In this document: piece by piece, positions 23,341 through 34,931 of the stretch
How the letters are laid out: the number at the start of each line of letters is the position of its first letter
Position numbering within the stretch: the first letter of the stretch is position 1
NCBI GenBank assembly: GCA_026874595.1
Contig: CM049310.1
Coordinates: 76,131,056-76,195,055, forward strand
Source of the DNA: Sipunculus nudus
Lineage: Eukaryota; Annelida; Sipuncula; Golfingiida; Sipunculidae
Length of the DNA: 64,000 nt
Reading direction: 5' to 3'
The notes under the pieces: model-generated
Database searches by the model: none
Told to the model about the DNA's origin: nothing
Seen by the model: the letters and a program-made list of their open reading frames with translations, nothing else
Translations under genes and position numbers: made by a program

Positions 23341-24670
23341 TATAGCCTTGTAATGACGTCTTTTTTATACCCCTCGTGAATGGGGGCGTGTGTAACCAGG
23401 ACCACCTGGCTCAATGTCGCCCATTTTAGGACCAAGCATTTGAGTTAAAGTGGAAAGTTAAGGGATATCCAGGTTTGATGTTAACTAGAGGAACAGGGCA
23501 GGGTAAAGCTGGCGGCGGAACACCCTACCTTCAGATCAAACTGGCAGGTTCAGGTTTATCAACGCCGTGTTGTCCTGGGCGCATTGATTTAAGATCCAGT
23601 ACATGTATATCTGTATACTTAAACAAGCTAAGGGAAGTCTGAGGTTGTAAAATCAATAGGTTACGCGGTATTAGCAAGGGAAAGAGAGTGTTATAGGCAA
23701 TCTGAGTGTCAATGCATCCATCTTCGTAACAACAAGACTTGCCGCTTACATTCATACCACACATGTGGACGATCTGGTCAGCTTGACGAAAATGAATGCA
23801 TTATTTTGAACAGGTTTTGCCAGATCAAACAATCCAGATTTGGTTTCCAGATGTTTTGTGATCATGCAGAAGTCTGCATTACTCTCACCGAGAGAAAAAT
23901 AGTAAAAACAAAACAAAAAGAAAAAAAGATGTACTTAACTCAGAAATTACAAGCATGAGTTAAATGTTAGGAAACCAGGCATTCTAATGATACATTTAAC
24001 AGGTATTATTACTTACCTCCGCCCTCTTCCACCACGGCAATCACTGTTTCTCAGAATCTGGAAATCTGCCCGGGTCCATATGTTTCATTCTCGTTTTGTA
24101 CAGATACGCTTTGAAACATGTCGCGCAAGAAATACCAGTACAAAAATGAAACACTAACTCGGTCAGTCTGTAAATGATATGCATAGGCCTACCATGGATA
24201 TTCTTGTGCACAGCCATACACTTTCTTACTAGTAGAGACTTCGTCCACTCTTTACTGCTGCTCGCCAGTAGATGGCGTTTTGGCGTGATAATTATATATA
24301 TAAGCGGGTTGTATTGAGTAGGGGCAGATCGTGTTAATCCCTCTCTGCCACGATTTAGCGCATCTGATCGTTCTTTTCGGATGTGAATGGCTTCCCGTAT
24401 CAATCTGGGATGCCTGTCCGTGTCTACCATCGCCACTTATCGGCGAGCAGAAGCGGTCCCGCAGTGTGAGGAAGTCCGCTGACTTGAGTGGAAAAAATTG
24501 TCTATACAAGTATTAGGAAATGACTGTGCATAAGGATATCCATAGTATGTAGTATACTACACCAGCCATGTGTATCTATTTAGACAAATGGCATGCATGC
24601 AGTCCAGTGGAGGTACTCAGACCAAACCAAATGACTTTATGACTAGAAACGGTCGTCATAGTGACGACTT
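23341..24670. repeat. ~1.3-kb tandem unit, copy B
   Basis: Second copy, entered through the TGACGTC plus TATA-like border (about 23352-23380). The + strand cysteine-rich frame is open from about 23650 to a TGA near 23957, with CYRQSECQC, a CxLHSYHTC stretch, DENECII and FCDHAEVC. The - strand frame is also open. A donor-like GGAG|GTAAGT lies on the - strand near 24016. The inverted-repeat pair is present but diverged. Confidence 0.7.
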
Positions 24671-25784
24671 TCAATAGCCTTATGATGACGTCTACTTATA
24701 CCCCTCATAGGGGCGTGTGTAACCAGGACCACCTGGCTCAATGTCGCCCATTTTAGGACCAAGCATTTGAGTTAAATTGGAGAGTTAAGGGAAATCCAGG
24801 TTTGATGTTAACTAGAGGAACAGGGCGGGGTACAGCTGGTGGCGGAACGACCACCTCCAGATCAAACTGGTCGGTTCAGGTTGGTCAACGCCTTATGTCC
24901 AGGGCGCATTGATTTAAGATCCGGTATAACTGGATATTGAAACAAACTTAGGGAAGTCTGGGGTTGTAAGAATAATGGCTCACGCGGTATTAGCATGGAT
25001 ATAAGAGGGTGTTATAGTCTAACTGAAAGTCAATGCATCCATTTTCTTAACACAAAGGATTGCAGCTTACATTCAGGCCATAAATGTATACAATCTGGTT
25101 GGCTTGACGAAAATGAATGCATTATGTTCCACAGGTTTTGCCAGATCAAACAATCCGGATGTGGTTTCCAGATGTTTTGTGATCATGCAGCAGTCTGCAT
25201 ACCTCTCACCAAGAGAAAAATCGTGAAAAAAAAACAAAAAGAAAATAGTGTTACTGAACTCAGAAATTACCAGTTTGGGTTATATATTAGGAAACAGAAA
25301 TAACCAGGCATTCGAGTGATAAACAATAACAGGCACACTAAATACTTACCTCCTCCCTCTTCCACTATGGCAATCACTGTTTCTTAGAATCTGGAAACCT
25401 GCCCGGGTCCATGTTTCATTTTCGTTTTGTACTGATACGCTTAGAAACATGTTGCGCAAGAAATACCAGTACAAAAAATGAAACACAAACCCGGTCAGTC
25501 TATAAATGATATCCATAGGCCTACCATGGATATTCTTATGCACAGCCACTTTCATACTAGTAGTGACAGTTTCGTCCACTCATTACTGCTGCTCGCCGGT
25601 AGATGGCGTTTTGGCGTGATGAGCGGGTTGTAGGTGCAGATCGTGCTAATCCCACTCTGTCACGATATAGTGCATCCGATCGTCCTTTTCCGTTGTGAAT
25701 GGCTTCCCGTAGCCATCGGGTGTGCCTGTCCGTTTCTACCATCGCCATCTACCGGCGATCAGAAGCGGTCCCGCAGTCTGAAGA
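24671..25784. repeat. ~1.3-kb tandem unit, copy C (interrupted by foldback element)
   Basis: Third copy. The + strand cysteine-rich frame is open (24995-25303) and a - strand frame is open at 25346-25579, ending exactly at a GTAAGT donor. The 16-bp inverted pair is at 25593-25608 and 25743-25758. The copy stops at 25793, where a 9.1-kb insertion begins; its continuation resumes at 34923. Confidence 0.75.
24995..25303 (+). CDS. cysteine-rich open frame of tandem unit C, function unknown
   Basis: I do not recognise the family. In this copy the frame encodes about 100 residues with ten cysteines in the first 70: GCYSLTESQC, TKDCSLHSGHKC, DENECIM, HRFCQ, GCGFQMFCDHAAVC, then a lysine-rich tail. 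Copies B and C keep this frame open and copies A and D carry stops, while several cysteines (GCG, CDHA, NECIM) persist in most copies. That could be a small secreted cysteine-rich peptide exon or a decayed repeat. No signal peptide is joined to it directly; an acceptor-like GGTATTAG precedes it. The opposite strand is also open, so the coding strand is undecided. Confidence 0.3.
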   Translation: MDIRGCYSLTESQCIHFLNTKDCSLHSGHKCIQSGWLDENECIMFHRFCQIKQSGCGFQMFCDHAAVCIPLTKRKIVKKKQKENSVTELRNYQFGLYIRKQK

Positions 25785-25793
25785 ATCCGCGAT
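25785..25793. repeat. 9-bp target site duplication, left copy (ATCCGCGAT)
   Basis: Identical to 34923-34931 on the other side of the foldback element. Paralogous unoccupied site in unit B reads GTCCGCTGA at 24474-24482. Confidence 0.8.
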
Positions 25794-26094
25794 ACCGAGT
25801 TCAAGCTATCCGGACGTTGCGCCATCCGGAGGTAACATATCCGGACCCAGTTGGTTAACACAATATCCACCAGAGGTCGCTACCGCTATGCTTACCAACA
25901 GGATGGACGTCGCAGGCAATGCCCATACACTTTTGTGTGGTCCAACTGCACCAGAGACTGTGTCCTGATGTGACTTGATGATTTAAGTATGACGTCACAT
26001 GAAGTATTCATAAACGCCGACGTTAAAAAAAAGAAGAAGAAAAAAGATATTTCAATAATAAATTAATTAAAGAGCGTTTTCCGTGATATATTGC

Positions 26095-29000
26095 GCTGGC
26101 CAAATCGAGGATTTGTAACCTCTTATCTCAGAGTCTGTGACAACAAGCCATGCATGTCAAGCCCCTTTGAATGGTTTGGATTATCTATAACAATTATTTG
26201 CATGGGTTTCTCATTGGGTTCAAGGACCAAAACCGGGTTTTGTAGCTATACGTCTATATTCCTATATGGTGAAGGCCAAATTTAATGAAGGGTTTAAGTA
26301 TCTCTTATCCCAGAGCCTGTGACAGCAAGACTTGGAGCGGTATGAGTTTTCTCTGCGTTGGTGTCTGATAGGGACCAAGGGCCCAAACCACGGTTCAAAG
26401 TGGGGCTATACCACAATCTTAATTCATTATATTGGCCAACCTGAGGCAAACGGGAATTCAAAATGGGGCTATGCCTTTATATCAAATCATTATTTTGGCC
26501 AAATTGAGGGTTTTGATCCCTAATCACAAAGTCTTTGACAACAAGCCATGCATACCCACCATCTAAAAAAAAATAAATTTACATTGGCGTCTAACCGGGT
26601 TCAGGGGCCCAAACGACGGTTCCAAGTGAGGCTATACCTCTATCTCAACTGATTATATTGGCCTACCTGAGGATGTTTATCTCTAATCTCAGAGTCTGTG
26701 ACAGTAAGAGATGCATGTCGCCTGACTGGGCTCGGTTTCATCTGTCTGTTTGGAAATTTGCAATGGGCCCTGACCGGGTTCAGGGGTCCAAATCAGGGTT
26801 CGAAATGGGGCTATTCTTCTATCTAAACTCATTTTGTTGGCCAACCTGAGGGAATTTATCTCTAATCTCACAGTCTGTGACAGTTAGAGATGGATGTTAC
26901 CTGGATGGGCTGGGCTCTAACTATCTGCAAGCAAAATTGCAATTGGCTCTGACCGAGTTCAGGGGCCCAAATCAGGGTTCGAAATGGGGCTATACCTCTA
27001 TCTAAACTCATTTTGTTGGCCAACCTCAGGGTGTCTATCTCTAGTATCAGAGTCTGTAACAGTCAGCGATGCATGTAACCTGACTGGGCTCGGTTCCTCT
27101 GTCTGTTAGCAAATTTGTAATGAGCCCTGGCAGGTTTCAGGTGCCCAAATCGGGGTTAGAAATGGAGTTACACCTCTATCATAACTCATTATATTAGTCA
27201 ACCTGATGGTGTATATCTCTAATCTCAGGGTCTGTGACAGTTAAGGATGCATGTCACCTAACTTGGCGCGGTTCAGTTATCTACTGACCGGGTTGAAGGG
27301 CCCGAACCAGGGCTCAAAATGCGGCTATACCTCTAACTCAACTAATCAGTCTGTGACAGTTAGAGATGGATGTAACCTGGATGGGCTGGGCTCTAACTAT
27401 CTGCAAGCAAAATTGCAATTTGCCCTGACCGGGTTCAGGGGCCAAAATCAGGGTACGAAACGGGGTTATACTTCTATCTAAACTCATCTTGTTGGCCAAC
27501 CTGAGGTTGTCTATCTCTAATCCCAGAGTCTGTGACAGTTAGAGATGTATGCCACCTGACTGGGCGGGGCTCTAACTGTCCTCAAGCAAATTTGCAATGG
27601 GCTCCGACCGGGTTGAAGGGCCCGAATCAGGGCTCAAAATGCGGCTATACCTCTATCTCAACTGATTATATTGGCCTACCTGAAGATATTTATCTCTAAT
27701 CTCAGAGTTTGTGACAGTAAGAGATGCATGTCGCCTGACTGGGCTCGGTTTCATCTGACTGTTTGGAAATTTGCAATGGGCCCTGACCGGGTTCAGGGGT
27801 CCAAATCAGGGTTCGAAATGGGGCTATTCTTCTATTTAAACTCATTTTGTTGGCCAACCTGAGGGTGCTTATCTCTAATCTCACAGTCTGTGACAGTTAA
27901 AGATGTATGTCGTTTGACTGAGATCGGTTCCAGCTGTCTACAAGCAAATTTTTATTGGGCCCTCACCAGGTTGAAAATCCCAGATCAGGGTTCAAAATGT
28001 GGCGATACCTCTATCTCAACTGATTATATTGGCCTACCTGAGGATGTTTATCTTTAATCTCAGAGTCTGTGACAGTTAGAGATGCATGTCGCCTGACTGG
28101 GAGAGGCTTCATCTGAATGTTTGGAAATTTGCAATGGGCCCTGACCGGGTTCAGGCGTCCAAATCAGGGTTCGAAATGGGGTAAAACCTCTATCCCAGCT
28201 CATTAAATTGGCCAACCCGAGGGTGTTTATCTCTAATCTAACAGTCTGTGACAGTTAGAGATGGATGTAACCTGGATGGGCTGGGCTCTAACTATCTGCA
28301 AGCAAAATTGCAATTTGCCCTGACCGGGTTCAGGGGCCAAAATCAGGGTAAAAATAGGGTTATAACTTCTATCTAAACTCATCTTGTTGGCCAACCTGAG
28401 GTTGTCTATCTCTAATCCCAGAGTCTGTGACAGTTAGAGATGTATGCCACCTGACTGGGCGGGGCTCTAACTGTCCTCAAGCAAATTTGCAATGGGCTCC
28501 GACCGAGTTGAAGGGCCCGAATCAGGGCTCAAAATGCGGTTATACCTCTATCTCAACTGATTATATTGGCCTACCTGAGGATGTTTATCTCTAATCTCAG
28601 AGTCTGTGACAGTAAGAGATGCATGTCGCCTGACTGGGCTCGGTTTCATCTGACTGTTTGGAAATTTGCAATGGGCCCTGACCGGGTTCAGGGGTCCAAA
28701 TCAGGGTTGCAAATGGGGCTATTCTTCTATCTAAACTCATTTTGTTGGCCAACCTGAGGGAGTTTATCTCTAATCTCACAGTCTGTGACAGTTAGAGATG
28801 GATGTAACCTGGATGGGCTGGGCTCTAACTATCTGCAAGCAAAATTGCAATTGGCCCTGACCGGGTTCAGGGGCCAAAATCAGGGTACGAAATGGGGTTA
28901 TACTTCTATCTAAACTCATTTTGTTGGCCAACCTGAGGGTGTCTGTCTGTAATCCCAGAGTCTGTGACAGTTAGAGATGTATGCCACCTGACTGGGCGGG

Positions 29001-30062
29001 GCTCTAACTGTCCTCAAGCAAATTTGCAATGGGCTCCGACCGGGTTGAAGGGCCCGAATCATGGCTCAAAATGCGGCTATACCCCAATCTCAACTGATTA
29101 TATTGGCCTACCTGAAGATATTTATCTCTAATCTCAGAGTCTGTGACAGTAAGAGATGCATGTCGCCTGACTGGGCTCGGTTTCATCTGACTGTTTGGAA
29201 ATTTGCAATTGGCCCTGACCGGGTTCAGGGGTCCAAATCAGGGTTCGAAATGGGGCTATTCTTCTATCTAAACTCATTTTGTTGGCCAACCTGAGGGTGC
29301 TTATCTCTAATCTAAGAGTCTCTGACAGTTAAAGATGTATGTCGTTTGACTGAGATCGGTTCCAGCTGTCTGCAAGCAAATTTTTATTGGGCCTTCACCA
29401 GGTTGAAAATCCCAAATCAGGGTTCAAAATTTGGCTATACCTCTATCTTAACTCATTATATTGGCATACCTCAGGATGTTTATTTCTAATCTCAGAAATT
29501 GTGACAGTTAGAGATGCATGTCGCTTGACTGGGAGAGGTTCCAGCTGTCTACAAGCAAATTTGCACGGGCCCTGACCGGGTTTAGGGGCCCAAATCAGGG
29601 TTAGAAATGGGGTAAAACCTCTGTCCTAACTAATTGAATTGGCCAACCCTAGGGTGTCTATCTCTAATCTCAGAGTCTATGGCAGTTAGAGATGTATGCC
29701 ACCTGACTGGGCGGGGTTCTAACTGTCCTCAAGCAAATTTGCAATGGGCTCCGACCGGGTTGAAGGGCCCGAATCAGGGCTCAAAATACGGTTATACCTC
29801 TATCTCAACTGATTATATTGGCCTACCTGAGGATGTTTATCTCTAATTTCAGAGTCTGTGACAGTAAGAGATGCATGTCGCCTGACTGGGCTCGGTTTGA
29901 TCTGTCTGTTTGGAAATTTGCAATGGGCCCTGACCGGGTTCAGGGGTCCAAATCAGAGTTCGAAATGGGGCTATTCTTCTATCTAAACTCATTTTGTTGG
30001 CCAACCTGAGGGAGTTTATCTCTAATCTCACAGTCTGTGACAGTTAGAGATGGATGTAACCT
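26095..30062 (+). repeat. satellite array, left arm (~22 monomers of ~179 bp)
   Basis: Each monomer has CAGAGTCTGTGACAGTTAGAG, a GACTGGGC...block, GCAAGCAAATTTGCAAT, CCTGACCGGGTTCAGGGGCC, AAATCAGGGTTCGAAATG and TTGGCCAACCTGAGG. The first two or three monomers (to about 26530) are clearly more diverged. A variant with GATTATATTGGCCTACCTGA recurs at about 26650, 27665, 28020, 28560, 29095 and 29810, giving higher-order spacing in multiples of 179. Short open frames inside are by-products of the repeat and are not genes. Confidence 0.9.
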
Positions 30063-33000
30063 GCTGACAGTTGAAGGCCCGCCCAGTAAGGTGACATGCA
30101 ACTTATACTGTCACAGACTCTGAGTTTAGAGATAAACACCCTCAGGTTGGAAACTTTTGTCAGTTAAGAAAGAGATATAGCCACATTTCGGACCTTGAAT
30201 TGGGCACCCGAGACCGGTCAGGGAGAATTGCAAATTTTCTTGCAGACAGTTGAAGGCCCGCCCAGTCAGGTGACATGCATCTATAACTGTCACAGACTCT
30301 GTGATTAGAGATAAACACCCTGAGGTTGGCCAATTTAATCAGTTAAAAGGAGGTTTAGCCACATTTCGGACCCTGATTTCGGCACCTGAGCTTGGTCAGT
30401 GAGAATTGCAAATTTGCTTGCTGACAGTTGAAGGCCCACCCAGTCAGGTGACATGCATTTCTTACTGTCACAGACTCTGTGATTAGAGATAAACACCCTG
30501 AGGTTGGCCAATTTAATCAGTTAAGATAGAGCTATAGCCACACTTCGGACCCTGATTTTGGCACCTGAGCCCGGTCAAAGAGAATTGCAAATTTGCTTGC
30601 TGACAGTTGAAGGCCCGCCAAGTCAGGTGACGTGCATCTCTAACTGTCACAGACTCTGTGATTAGAGATAAACACCCTGAGGTTGGCCAATTTAATCAGT
30701 TAAAAGGAGGTTTAGCCACATTTCGGACCCTGATTTCGGCACCTGAGCTTGGTCAGTGAGAATTGCAAATTCGCTTGCAGACAGTTGAACGCCCGCCTAG
30801 TAAGGTTATATGCATCTATAACTGTCACAGACACTGTGATTAGAGATAAACACCCTCAGGCTGGACGATTTAATCAGTTAAAAGGGGGTATAGCCACATT
30901 TCGGACCCTGATTTGGGCACCTGACCCAAGTCAGGGCCCATTGCAACTTTGCCTGCAAACAGTTGAAGGCCCGCCAAGTCAGGTGACATGCATCTCTAAC
31001 TGTCACAGACTCTGTGACTAGAGAAAAACACCCTCAGGTTGGCCAATTGGATCAGTTAAGATAGAGGATTAGCTACATTTCGGACCCTGATTTGGGCACC
31101 TGAGCCCGGACAGAGAGAATTGCAAATTTGCTTGCAGACAGTTGAAGGCCCGCCCAGTCAGGTGACATGCATCTATAACTGTCACAGACTCTGTGATTAG
31201 GGATAAACACCCTCAGGTTGGCCGATTTAATCAGTTAAAAGGGGGTATAGCCACATTTCGGACCCTGATTTGGGCACCTGCGCCAAGTCAGGGCCCATTG
31301 CAACTTTGCTTGCAGACAGATGAAGGCCCGCCCAGTCAGGTGACATGCATCTCATACTGTCACAGACTCTGAGTTTACAGATAAATACCCTCAGGTTGGT
31401 ATAATTTTATCAGTTAAGATTGAGGTATAGCAACATTTCCGACCCTGATTTGGGCACCTGAGCCGGTCAGGGAGAATTGCAAATTTGCTAGCAGACAGTT
31501 GAAGGCCCACCCAGTCATGTGACATGCATCTCATACTGTCACAGACTCTGAGTTTAGAGATAAATACCCTCAGGTGGGAAACTTTTATCAGTTAAGATAG
31601 AGGTATAGCCACATTTCGGACCCTGATTTGGGACCTGAGCCCGGTCAGGGAGAATTGCAAATTTGCTTGCAGACAGTTGAAGGCCCGCCCAGTCAGGTGA
31701 CATGCATCTATAACTGTCACAGACTCTGTGGTTAGAGATAAACACCCTTAGGTTGGCCAATTTAATCAGTTAAAAGTGGGTATAGCCACATTTCGGACCC
31801 TGATTTGGGCACCTGAGCTCGGTCAGGGCCCATTGCAACTTTGCCTGCAAACAGTTGAAGGCCCGCCCAGTCAGGTGACATGCATCTCTAACTGTCACAG
31901 ACTCTGTGCTTAGAGATAAACACCCTCAGATTGGCCAATTTAATCAGTTAAAAGGGGGTATAGCTACATTTCGGACCCTGATTCGGGCACCTGAGCCCGG
32001 TCAGGGAGAATTGCAAATTTGCTTGCTGACAGTTGAAGGCCCGCCCAGTAAGGTGACATGCAACTTATACTGTCACAGACTCTGAGTTTAGAGATAAACA
32101 CCCTCAGGTTGGAAACTTTTGTCAGTTAAGAAAGAGATATAGCCACATTTCGGACCTTGAATTGGGCACCCGAGACCGGTCAGGGAGAATTGCAAATTTG
32201 CTTGCAGACAGTTGAAGGCCCGCCCAGTCAGGTGACATGCATCTATAACTGTCACAGACTCTGTGATTAGGGATAAACTTCTCAGGTTGGCCGATTTAAT
32301 CAGTTTAAAGGGGGTATAGTCACATTTCGGACCCTGATTTGGGCACCTGAGCCAAGTCAGGGCCCATTGCAACTTTGCTTGCAGACAGTTGAAGGCCCGC
32401 CCAGTCAGGTGACATGCATCTCATACTGTCACAGACTCTGAGTTTAGAGATAAATACCCTCAGGTTGGTATAATTTTATCAGTTAAGATTGAGGTATAGC
32501 CACATTTCCGACCCTGATTTGGGCACCTGAGCCCGGTCAGGGTCCATTGCAAATTAACTTGAAGACAGTTGAAGGCCCGCCCAGTCATGTGACATGCATC
32601 TCTAACTGTCACAGACTCTGTGATTAGAGATAAACACCCTCAGGTTGGCCAATTTAATCAGTTAAGATAGAGCTATAGCCACATTTCGGACCCTGATTTG
32701 GGCACCTGAGCCCGGCCAGGGAGAATTGCAAATTTGCTAGCTGACAGTTGAAGGCCCGCCCAGTCAGGTGACATGCATCTCATACTGTCACAGACTCTGA
32801 GTTTAGAGATAAATACCCTCAGGTTGGAAAATTTTATCAGTTAAGATAGATGTATAGCCACATTTCCGACCCTGATTTCGGCACCTGCATGAGCCCGGTC
32901 AGGGTCCATTGCAAATTTACTTGAAGACAGTTGAAGGCCCGCCCAGTCAGGTGACATGCATCTCTAACTGTCACAGACTCTGTGATTAGAGATAAACACC

Positions 33001-34760
33001 CTCAGGTTGGCCAATTTAATCAGTTAAAAGGGGGTATAGCTACATTTCGGACCCTGATTTAGACACCTGAGCCCGGACAGGAAGAATTGCAAATTTGCTT
33101 GCAGACAGTTGAAGGCCCGCCCAGTCAGGTGACATGCATCTATAACTGTCACAGACTCTGTGGTTAAAGAAAACACCCTGAGGTTGGCCAATTTCATCAG
33201 TTAAAAGGGGATATAGCCACATTTCGGACCCTGATTTGGGCACCTGAGCTCGGTCAGGGCCCATTGCAACTTTGCCTGCAAACAGTTGAAGGCCCGCCCA
33301 GTCAGATGACATGCATCTCTAACTGTCACAGACTCTGTGATTAGAGATAAACACCCTCAGGTTGGCCAATTTAATCAGTAAAAAGGGGGTATAGCTACAT
33401 TTCGGACCCTGATTTCGGCACCTGAGCCCGGTCAGGGAGAATTGCAAATTAATTTGCTGACAGTTGAAGGCCCGCCCAGTCAGGTGACATGCATCTTATA
33501 CGGTCACAGACTCTGAGTTTAGAGATAAACACCCTCAGGTTGGAAACTTTTGTCAGTTAAGAAAGAGATATAGCCACATTTCGGACCTTGAATTGGGCAC
33601 CTGAGCCCGGTCAGGGTCCAATACAAATTTACTTGAAGACAGTTGAAGGCCCGCCCAGTCATGTGACATGCATCTCTAACTGTCACAGACTTTGTGATTA
33701 GAGATAAACACCCTCAGGTTGGCCAATTTAATCAGTTAAGATAGAGCTATAGCCACATTTCGGACCCTGATTTGGGCACCTGAGCCCGGTCAGGGAGAAT
33801 TGCAAATTTGCTAGCTGACAGTTTAAGGCCCGCCCTGTCAGGTGACATGCATCTCTAACTGTCACAGACTCTGTGATAAGAGATAAACACCCTCAGGTTG
33901 GCCAATTTTATCAGTTGAAATAGAGGAATAGCCACATTTCGGACCCTGATTTGGGCACCTGAGCCCAGTCAGGGCCCATTGCAACTTTGCTTGCAGACAG
34001 TTGAAGGCCCGCCCAGTCAGGTGACATGCATCTATAAGTGTCACAGACTCTGTGTTCAGAGATAAATACCCTCAGGTTGGCCAATGTAATCAGGAAAAAG
34101 GTGATTAAGCCCAATTTTGGACCGTGTTATGGGCACCTGAGCCGGCCAGGGCCCATTGCGAATTCGCTTGCACACAGTTGAAGCCCCCCCCCCCCCCCAC
34201 CCCCCCCCCCCCAGTCAGGCAACATGCAACTATAACTGTCACATACTCTGTGATTAGAGCTGAATACCCTCAGGTTGGCCAATATGTATTCAGTTAAAAG
34301 GGGATTTAGCTCAATTTCGGACCCTGTTATAGGCCCATGAGCCCGGTCAGGGCCCATTGCAAATTTGCTTGCAGACAGTTGAAACCCAGGCAAGTGCAGT
34401 CGGGTGTTTAAGGCATCTCTTAATTTATTGATCCTGGACTTGAGATTAAAGATAAAAACTCTCAAGATGACTTACATTATGAATTAAGATATATAGGTAT
34501 AACCGTATATATAGCCCCATTTTGAACCCCGTTTTGGGCCGGGTGCCTTTATCCCCTGAGAAACCTATGCAAAAAATGTTCATAGAAAATTTTATTTTCT
34601 CCAAGTGATATGCATGGCTTGCTGTAACAGACTCTGATATAAGAGATACAAATCCTTCTCCACATGAGCAACACATTGTATGAATACAGACGCGGAGGTA
34701 AAGTTCCATTTTGAACCCTGGTTTGAGTGCTTGAACCCGGTAAGAGACCCATTTAAATAA
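30063..34760 (-). repeat. satellite array, right arm, same satellite inverted (~24 monomers)
   Basis: Monomers read TGTCACAGACTCTG, TTAGAGATAAACACCCTCAGGTTGGCC, ACATTTCGGACCCTGATTTGGGCACCTGAG and TTGAAGGCCCGCCCAGTCAGGTGACATGCAT; reverse-complemented they match the left-arm monomer. The outermost monomers (about 34240-34760) are the most diverged. C15 and C13 tracts sit at 34184-34198 and 34200-34212. Confidence 0.9.
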
Positions 34761-34922
34761 TATTTATAATTCATTTATCTTCATTATTTGTTTATGAATT
34801 TATCACAGCTGAAATACTGATGTCACGGCTGTCTCCGGATAGCTTGAGTCCTGATGACCTTCCGGTGACCTCCGGATGGAATTCCCTCCGGATAGCCTTC
34901 GTCCGGATAGCTTGAGCATGGT

Positions 34923-34931
34923 ATCCGCGAT
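34923..34931. repeat. 9-bp target site duplication, right copy (ATCCGCGAT)
   Basis: Matches 25785-25793. Sequence after it (CACGAGTGGACATAATTGTCTATACAAG) continues the tandem unit, as in unit B at 24483-24511. Confidence 0.8.

Larger units (their letters stand above)
25794..34922. mobile_element. giant foldback element with inverted satellite arms, 9129 bp
   Basis: The ends are inverted repeats: ACC(GAGT)TCAAGCTATCCGGACG at 25794-25816, and the inverse at 34900-34922 (ACC plus a 16-base identical core, four differing bases between). ATCCGGA motifs repeat three times on the left and at least four on the right. A 9-bp direct duplication flanks it. Inside, two arrays of one ~178-bp satellite lie in opposite orientation and meet near 30063 without a spacer. 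No transposase frame is seen. Long inverted arms of tandem subrepeats with 9-bp target duplications match Drosophila Foldback elements, which are Mutator-related; that placement is inference. Confidence 0.75.

Noticed and set aside
26658-34465. Repeated 60-110 codon open frames across the satellite arrays
   Set aside because: They recur with the monomer, exist on both strands, and carry no domain; they are by-products of the satellite.
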